64,000 nucleotides of DNA from Pseudomonas inefficax (GTDB taxonomy: Bacteria > Pseudomonadota > Gammaproteobacteria > Pseudomonadales > Pseudomonadaceae), in NCBI RefSeq assembly GCF_900277125.1, contig NZ_OPYN01000070.1:124212-188211 (forward strand), written 5' to 3'. The notes under the pieces are model-generated. The model worked only from the letters and a program-made list of their open reading frames with translations. It did not search any database and was not told the origin of the DNA. This document shows positions 58,321 through 64,000 of this stretch, in pieces; position 1 is the stretch's first letter, and each line of letters begins with the position of its first letter. The position numbers were made by a program, and so were the translations under genes.

Positions 58321-58487
58321 CCGGCCCCTTCGCGGGCGCGCCCGCTCCCACAGGTGCTGCGCTGGTTTCGATATTAGTGTTGTACCTGTGCCGGCCTCTT
58401 CGCGGGTGAACCCGCTCCCACAGGTCCTGCGCTGTCCTTGAGGGCACTGGTGTCCCTGTGGGAGCGGGCGTGCCCGCGAAGAGGCCA
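58321..58487. repeat. Cluster of three class B REPs
   Basis: Three copies of the CTTCGCGGG-core REP: two in the same direction (58327 and 58399 region) and one inverted (58455 region), after nagZ copy 2. Confidence 0.88.
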
Positions 58488-58512
58488 GTAAAGGCAACAT
58501 AAGACTCAGGTT

Positions 58513-61500
58513 CTACCGCCCGCGCTTCCCGGGCAGTGGCGCAAACAACGCTTCGATATCTTCATCCCCCAATCGCCATTGCCCGGCCTGCCCGCCATCG
58601 AGCAGGCTCGCGGCCAATGCCGCCTTCTCCTGCTGCAACAGCTGGATCTTTTCTTCCACCGTTCCCCGGGTGATCAGCTTGAACACGAACACCGGTTTGT
58701 CCTGGCCAATACGGTAGGCGCGGTCGGTGGCCTGGTTTTCGCTGGCCGGGTTCCACCAGGGGTCGAAGTGGATGACCGTGTCTGCGGCCGTCAGGTTCAA
58801 GCCCACGCCACCCGCCTTGAGGCTGATCAGGAACACTTCGCTATCACCCTGCTGGAACTGTTGCACCGGCGTGCGTCGGTCGCGGGTGTCGCCGGTCAGC
58901 AGGCTGTAGCGGATCTTGCGCTTCTCCAGCTCCTTTTCGATCAACGCCAGCATCGAGGTGAACTGCGAGAACAACAGCACCCGGCGCCCTTCGCTGAGCA
59001 GCTCTTCGAGCATTTCCAGCAGCGCGCCCAGTTTGCCCTTGTCGGCCTGATTGCCTTTGCTTTCCACCCCTTTGACCAGACGCAGGTCGCAGCAAACCTG
59101 ACGCAGCTTGAGCAGGGCATCAAGAATGACGATCTGGCTGCGCGCGGCGCCATTGCGGGTGATCTCATCGCGGACTTTCTTGTCCATGGCCACCCGCACG
59201 GCCTCGTAGGTGTCACGCTGGGCATCGCTAAGCTCGACCCAGTGCACCATCTCGGTCTTGGCCGGCAACTCGGTGGCCACCTGCTCCTTGGTGCGGCGCA
59301 GCAGGAACGGGCGGATGCGGCTGGCCAGGTGGGCCATGCGCTCGCTGTCGCCGTGGCGCTCGATCGGTGTGCGGTAATCCTGGTTGAAGCGCTTCAGGTC
59401 ACCCAGCCAGCCAGGCATGAGGAAGTGGAAAATCGACCACAGCTCGCCCAGGTTGTTTTCCATTGGCGTGCCAGTCAGGCAGACCCGCTGATTGGCGCGC
59501 AGCTCGCAAACCGCGAGGGCGGCCTTGCTGGTGCTGCTCTTGATGTTCTGTGCCTCGTCCAGCACCAGCACATGCCAGGCCTGGGTACGCAGGTGTTCGA
59601 GGTCGCGCGGCACCAGGGCATAGGTGGTCAGGACCAGGTCGTATTCGTGCAGTTTGGCGAAATGCTTGCTGCGCCCCGGACCTTGCAGGGCCAGCACGCG
59701 CAGCCCGGGGGCGAAGCGCTGGGCTTCGTCCAGCCAGTTGGGTACCAGGCTGGTCGGCATCACCGCCAGGGCCGGTGCGCTCAGGCGCCCGGACTGTTTC
59801 TCCAGCAGCAGGTGTGCCAGGGCCTGCAAGGTCTTGCCCAGCCCCATGTCGTCGCCAAGGATGCCGCCGGTGCCCATCTCGCGCAGTGCCTGGAGCCAGT
59901 TCAGGCCTTGTTGCTGGTAAGGGCGCAGGCTGGCCTGCAGCCCGGTTGGCGGTTCTACCTGCAAGTCACGGGCATCGCGCAGGCGACGGCCCAGGTCGCG
60001 CACATGCTCGCCACCCTCCCAATGCAGGGGCAGGCCGTCGATGTCGTTCAGGCGTGAGGCATCGGCACGGTCCAGGCGCAGCGTCGGGCCTGCGGCGTCT
60101 TCGTGCAGGTACAGTTCGCCCAGGGTGCCCATCACCGCCTTGATGCGGCCATAGGGCAAGGCAACGCGCAGGGCCGGGGCATCGAGGCGGCCACGGTTGA
60201 GGTCGATCAGCAGGTGCTCGTCGTCACTGCGTCTGGCCAGTTCGCTGGGGCGCAGCAGTTCCGGGTTGCTGCGCAGCAGTTGCAGCACGATCGGTAGCAG
60301 GCTGTGGCGCTGGCCATCGACCACGATGCCCAGCTCCAGGTCGAACCACTCATGGCCGGGCGCTTCGTCGATGCTGGCGTACCAGTCGTCCACCTCCTGC
60401 AGGTTGAAGGCGAAATCACGGTGGATGTCGATGTCCCAGCCGGCCTCGCGCAGGCGTGGCAGGCCTTCGCGGGCAAAGTGCAGCCAGGCTTCGTCATCGG
60501 GCAACTGGAGCATTTCGCCGGCGCTGTCAGGCAGCGCCTTGCTCTGCCGGGTGGCGGCCTTGAAGCCCAGGTCGCGCAGCACCTTGCGCAGTGCCTGCTC
60601 GGCCTGGGGTTGGCGGCGGATGCGCTGGCTGGTGTTGTCGACCAGGCGGGTCAGCGGTTTTTCGTCGCTGCCGCTGGCGCGTAAACCGTCATAGTCGAAC
60701 GCCAGTGCGGCCCGATGCTGCATCTGCCGCTGCATGCGGCCGGTCTTGGGCATGTAGGCGCTGAATTCAAGGCTGCCCAGCGTCAGGTGCGGCCTGGGTT
60801 GAACACTGTCGATTTCTTCACTGCGTACGCTTGTAGGCGTTGGAACCTGCCGATTCAGCGCATTCAACCGGTGGCTCAGGGGGATGATCAAGTGTTCGGG
60901 CACCGTAGGTGCGCTTGCCAGTTGGCTGGCAATGAACGGGTCAAGATCATGCACAAGCTTGCCAGTCATGCCCGTCTGGGTATCGATGTAATAGAGCGGG
61001 TCGAGCGGCAGTGCCAGGTCATGCATTCGCTCATCATGGTGCCACGCCCCACGATAGCTGCCGTTCTCAAGCCTGATCCAGCGAAACTCGGCCGGCAGTG
61101 TCGGCCCGGGGGCTAGTGGTAACAATTGCTCGCCATAGATCAGGCGGCCACTGCTCAATGCGAACTCGTACAGCTCTGCGCCTTGCTTTCCTTCCAGTCT
61201 GGCGATTGGCATGTTGGTGTTTTTGCCTAGGGCGTCAATCAGCCTGAGGATGCGCAGGTCCTCATCAGTTACGTAACGTGGCGTGTAGTAGAGCATCTCA
61301 GGCAGCGAGCTGGCACGGGCGAGTTTCAGCTGGCCATCGGCTTCGCGGGTGCCTTTGGATACGCTGAGCGTGCAAAGGCCGCGCTCATTAACGACCTTGT
61401 AGTAGAGCGACGGGCCTTTGCGTTTGGCAGGCTCGGCAGGCTTTGTCGGAGCTTCCAGGGCCTCGACCCAATGGGCGAGTTCAGGTGGGAGGTCCAGAGA

Positions 61501-61857
61501 TTGCCGGGCTGCGTCAACCGTTGGGTGAGGGGCATCATGGCTGCCCTCGGCGTAATCCGGCCCACGTTCCAGCAAATAGAGTGCAGCCGCACAATGCTTG
61601 CAGTCTTTGCCCACCGGGCATGTGCAAGTGCCTCGGCATTCCAGGCCATCTTCCGTCATGTCCAGCGTGATGCGCTGGTAGTAGGTCCGGCCGCCGGAAC
61701 CTGCGCACTGGGCGCGGACGGTCATGTCGAGGATGGACACGATTTCGCTTCTGCCTTCCTCGGCATAGTCCAGGCCGCGTTGCAGGGACTTGCGGTCAAA
61801 CGCGAACGTCCAGCCGTCGTGCTCCCGCACAAAGAACTGCGCATCGCTCTCGCTCAC
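58513..61857 (-). CDS. SNF2-family helicase with SWIM zinc finger
   Basis: 1114 residues. An N-terminal SWIM zinc finger (CRGTCTCPVGKDCKHCAAALYLLE) stands near residues 75-100, a long middle region follows, and the SNF2 ATPase starts near 660: Walker A DDMGLGKTLQALAHLLL, DEAQ box VLDEAQNIKSS, and in the second lobe LLFSQFTSM and QATDRAYRIGQDKPVFVFKLI. It is an ATP-driven DNA translocase of the bacterial HepA-like type; target unknown. It starts directly after the next gene's stop, so the two share an operon. Confidence 0.92.
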   Translation of the reverse strand: MSESDAQFFVREHDGWTFAFDRKSLQRGLDYAEEGRSEIVSILDMTVRAQCAGSGGRTYYQRITLDMTEDGLECRGTCTCPVGKDCKHCAAALYLLERGPDYAEGSHDAPHPTVDAARQSLDLPPELAHWVEALEAPTKPAEPAKRKGPSLYYKVVNERGLCTLSVSKGTREADGQLKLARASSLPEMLYYTPRYVTDEDLRILRLIDALGKNTNMPIARLEGKQGAELYEFALSSGRLIYGEQLLPLAPGPTLPAEFRWIRLENGSYRGAWHHDERMHDLALPLDPLYYIDTQTGMTGKLVHDLDPFIASQLASAPTVPEHLIIPLSHRLNALNRQVPTPTSVRSEEIDSVQPRPHLTLGSLEFSAYMPKTGRMQRQMQHRAALAFDYDGLRASGSDEKPLTRLVDNTSQRIRRQPQAEQALRKVLRDLGFKAATRQSKALPDSAGEMLQLPDDEAWLHFAREGLPRLREAGWDIDIHRDFAFNLQEVDDWYASIDEAPGHEWFDLELGIVVDGQRHSLLPIVLQLLRSNPELLRPSELARRSDDEHLLIDLNRGRLDAPALRVALPYGRIKAVMGTLGELYLHEDAAGPTLRLDRADASRLNDIDGLPLHWEGGEHVRDLGRRLRDARDLQVEPPTGLQASLRPYQQQGLNWLQALREMGTGGILGDDMGLGKTLQALAHLLLEKQSGRLSAPALAVMPTSLVPNWLDEAQRFAPGLRVLALQGPGRSKHFAKLHEYDLVLTTYALVPRDLEHLRTQAWHVLVLDEAQNIKSSTSKAALAVCELRANQRVCLTGTPMENNLGELWSIFHFLMPGWLGDLKRFNQDYRTPIERHGDSERMAHLASRIRPFLLRRTKEQVATELPAKTEMVHWVELSDAQRDTYEAVRVAMDKKVRDEITRNGAARSQIVILDALLKLRQVCCDLRLVKGVESKGNQADKGKLGALLEMLEELLSEGRRVLLFSQFTSMLALIEKELEKRKIRYSLLTGDTRDRRTPVQQFQQGDSEVFLISLKAGGVGLNLTAADTVIHFDPWWNPASENQATDRAYRIGQDKPVFVFKLITRGTVEEKIQLLQQEKAALAASLLDGGQAGQWRLGDEDIEALFAPLPGKRGR

Positions 61858-61858
61858 A

Positions 61859-62431
61859 TCACTGCTCCATCATCTCCGGGTCCATCACCGGCATTTTAGG
61901 CGTGCCTGGTGGTGTCACCTTCAGCAGCACCGCCAGGTGCCCGCCGTCGAGGAAGGTCAGCTGGCCGCCCTTGACGTTGCTGTTGCTCTGCTTGAACTGC
62001 TCGCTTTGCAGCACGCTGCCGTTGCCGTCCAGCTGGTTGACCCAGAAGTTGGCCTCGACCGCGATGAAGCGGCCCTCGGCGATGCTGAGGTTGCCTTCGA
62101 TGGGGAAGTGGCCGAACTGCTCGGCGCCTTCGCCCAGGGCGATGCGGCTTGGCTCGCTGCCCACTTGCTGTTGCCAGGCCTTGTGCAGCAGCACGGTGTA
62201 GTCGGCGGTAGCTTCCAGGCGAGTGGCTTCGTCTTCCAGCGCCAGGCGGCGCTCGGCGTCCTTCTCCAGGCGTGGAGCGCCGGCGCTCCAGTCTTCGGGG
62301 GCGAACGGGCTGGTGAAGGCGGGCACGCTGTTCTGCCGCACCAGGAGCATTTCTACCTGATACAGGCCTTCGGCGAAGGCGGCCGGGGCGAACAGCGCCA
62401 GCAGCAGGGTCAGGCAACGGATGGCACGCAT
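61859..62431 (-). CDS. CsiV-family periplasmic protein
   Basis: 190 residues. Signal peptide MRAIRCLTLLLALFAPAAFAEG, then LYQVEMLLVRQNSVPAFTSPFAPEDW, the CsiV pattern (a FtsN-type/peptidoglycan-binding family), and a beta-rich body. The stop is one base before the SNF2 start. In other gamma-proteobacteria CsiV is placed next to mfd; that holds here. Confidence 0.83.
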   Translation of the reverse strand: MRAIRCLTLLLALFAPAAFAEGLYQVEMLLVRQNSVPAFTSPFAPEDWSAGAPRLEKDAERRLALEDEATRLEATADYTVLLHKAWQQQVGSEPSRIALGEGAEQFGHFPIEGNLSIAEGRFIAVEANFWVNQLDGNGSVLQSEQFKQSNSNVKGGQLTFLDGGHLAVLLKVTPPGTPKMPVMDPEMMEQ

Positions 62432-62440
62432 GGATCTTCC

Positions 62441-64000
62441 TTAGGCAGGCTGTGGGGTCAGGCGCTCGAACAGCGCCTCCAGGGTATTGAAGCGTTCGTC
62501 GGGGCGTTCCATGGGCACCAGGAAGCGGAACTGGGTGGCGCCTTCGAACTTGTAGCGTTTGGGCTGGCCCTGGATCAGCTTGATCAGGGTCAGCGGGTCG
62601 ACCGGGGTCTCGGCTTCGAATTCGATCTTGCCGCCGTTGGGGCCGGCGTCGACCTTCTTGATGCCGAGCTTTTCCGCGTGCAGCTTGAGCGAGGTCAGGC
62701 GCATCAGGTTCTTGGTCGGCTCGGGCAGCAGGCCGAAGCGGTCGATCATTTCCACCTGCAGGTCCTTGAGGCCTTCTTCGTCGGCAGCCGAGGCAATGCG
62801 CTTGTACAGGATCAGCCGCGCATGCACATCGGGCAGGTAGTCCTCGGGGATCAGTGCCGGCAGGCGCAGGTTGATTTCCGGGCCGCCGCCCAGCGGCTGC
62901 TCGAGGTTGGGCTGGGTGCCCTTGCGGATCGCCTTGACCGCGCGCTCGAGCATTTCCATGTACAGGGTAAAGCCCACCGCCTGGATCTGCCCGCTCTGGC
63001 CTTCGCCCAGCAGCTCGCCGGCGCCGCGAATTTCCAGGTCGTTGGTGGCCAGCACGAAGCCGGCGCCGAGGTCCTGGGTGTTGGCGATTGCCTCCAGGCG
63101 TTTTTCGGCGTCGGCGCTGACCTTCTGCCGGGTTGGCGTCAGCAGGTAGGCGTAGGCCTGGTGGTGGCTACGGCCAACCCGGCCGCGCAGCTGGTGCAGC
63201 TGGGCCAGGCCGAACTTGTCGGCGCGCTCGATGACGATGGTGTTGGCGCTGGGCACGTCGATGCCGGTTTCGATGATGGTGGAGGCCACCAGCACGTTGA
63301 AGCGCTTGTGGTAGAAGTCGCTCATCACCTGTTCCAGCTCGCGCTCGCGCATCTGCCCGTGGCCGATGCCGATGCGTGCCTCGGGCACCAGTTCGGCAAG
63401 CTCGGCGGCGCATTTCTCGATGGTTTTCACATCGTTGTGCAGGTAGTACACCTGGCCACCGCGCAGCAACTCACGCAGCAGCGCCTCCTTGACCGTGCTC
63501 TTGTTCTGCTCCATGACGAAGGTGCGTACCGACAAACGGCGCGCCGGCGGCGTGGCGATGATAGACAGGTCGCGCATGCCCGCCACCGCCATGTTCAGCG
63601 TACGCGGGATCGGCGTGGCGGTGAGGGTGAGGATATCCACCTCGCTGCGCAGGGCCTTGAGCTGTTCCTTCTGGCGCACGCCAAAACGGTGCTCTTCGTC
63701 GATGATGGCCAGGCCCAGGTCCTTGAAGCGTACATCGTCCTGCAGCAGCTTGTGGGTGCCGATGAGGATGTCGATCTTGCCTTCGGCCAGCTCGGCGGCG
63801 GCGCTGGCCACTTCCTTGGCCGACTTGAAGCGGCTCATCACCTCCACGCGCACCGGCCAGTCGGCGAAACGGTCGCGGAAGCTGTTGTAGTGCTGCTGGG
63901 CGAGCAGGGTGGTGGGCACCAGCACGGCCACCTGGCGGCCGCTGTGCACGGCGATGAACGCCGCGCGCATGGCCACTTCGGTCTTGCCGAAGCCGACGTC
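62441..64000 (-). CDS. mfd: Transcription-repair coupling factor Mfd (5' end outside window)
   Basis: The last 520 codons. Helicase motifs DVGFGKTEVAMRAAF (Walker A), IIDEEHRFGVRQKEQLKA (DEEH), TLTATPIPRTLNMA, and ASTIIETGIDVPSANTIVIERADKFGLAQLHQLRGRVGR in lobe 2, then the TRCF C-terminal domain (about 400-500). It removes stalled RNA polymerase and recruits UvrA. The N-terminal UvrB-like and RNA-polymerase-binding parts lie beyond the right edge. Confidence 0.97.
   Translation of the reverse strand, partial: DVGFGKTEVAMRAAFIAVHSGRQVAVLVPTTLLAQQHYNSFRDRFADWPVRVEVMSRFKSAKEVASAAAELAEGKIDILIGTHKLLQDDVRFKDLGLAIIDEEHRFGVRQKEQLKALRSEVDILTLTATPIPRTLNMAVAGMRDLSIIATPPARRLSVRTFVMEQNKSTVKEALLRELLRGGQVYYLHNDVKTIEKCAAELAELVPEARIGIGHGQMRERELEQVMSDFYHKRFNVLVASTIIETGIDVPSANTIVIERADKFGLAQLHQLRGRVGRSHHQAYAYLLTPTRQKVSADAEKRLEAIANTQDLGAGFVLATNDLEIRGAGELLGEGQSGQIQAVGFTLYMEMLERAVKAIRKGTQPNLEQPLGGGPEINLRLPALIPEDYLPDVHARLILYKRIASAADEEGLKDLQVEMIDRFGLLPEPTKNLMRLTSLKLHAEKLGIKKVDAGPNGGKIEFEAETPVDPLTLIKLIQGQPKRYKFEGATQFRFLVPMERPDERFNTLEALFERLTPQPA

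Overview
The window looks like chromosomal DNA of a fluorescent Pseudomonas, most likely the P. putida group. Reasons: high GC content, gacS next to a PirRS-type two-component pair and cysM-rlmD-relA-mazG, the fadBA-topA-lexA-psrA-nagZ block, and many intergenic REP pairs with cores TGTGGGAGCGGCCTTGTGTCGCGA and CGCGGGTAAACCCGCTCCCACAG. I see no rRNA, CRISPR array, prophage or plasmid functions. There is one tRNA gene, tRNA-Pro(CGG), and one insertion sequence.

Left part (1-20.9 kb): the 5' part of gacS (cut by the left edge), an OmpR/EnvZ-type pair, cysM, rlmD, relA, mazG, a YaiL-like gene, purM-purN with a DUF3108 gene, a DUF2066 protein, an AI-2E/PerM-type permease, hda, two tandem NlpC/P60 lipoproteins and a sorbosone-dehydrogenase-like lipoprotein.

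Junction (20.9-23.1 kb): an inverted pair of 231-bp repeat arms around a 147-bp centre. A run of exactly ten hexamers lies outside each arm, in a divergent intergenic region. A 1.3-kb IS481-type element has split the left arm. The genes on the two sides belong, as far as I remember, to separate loci in other pseudomonads, so this may also be a rearrangement point. It is the most unusual structure in the window.

Middle part (23.1-45.4 kb): tusA-like gene, pdxB, a small conserved protein, an ABC exporter, a chemoreceptor, a lipoprotein-type malate:quinone oxidoreductase, tRNA-Pro, a YgdI-like lipoprotein, moaB-moeA, a glycosyltransferase, a YegS-type lipid kinase, a NarXL-type two-component pair, a helical protein resembling a degenerate HPt domain, cheV, a MOSC protein, a Slt-type lytic transglycosylase, an ABC-F ATPase (Uup), a universal stress protein and a small membrane protein.

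Right part (45.4-64 kb): fadB-fadA, a DUF1653 protein, topA, two small conserved genes, lexA-sulA with two SOS boxes, psrA with two overlapping PsrA-type palindromes, an L,D-transpeptidase, two tandem nagZ copies, a SNF2 helicase, a CsiV-type protein and the 3' part of mfd (cut by the right edge). Fatty-acid oxidation and its likely regulator PsrA, SOS control (LexA, SulA) with transcription-coupled repair (Mfd), and peptidoglycan turnover (NagZ, L,D-transpeptidase, Slt, NlpC/P60) are the recurring themes.
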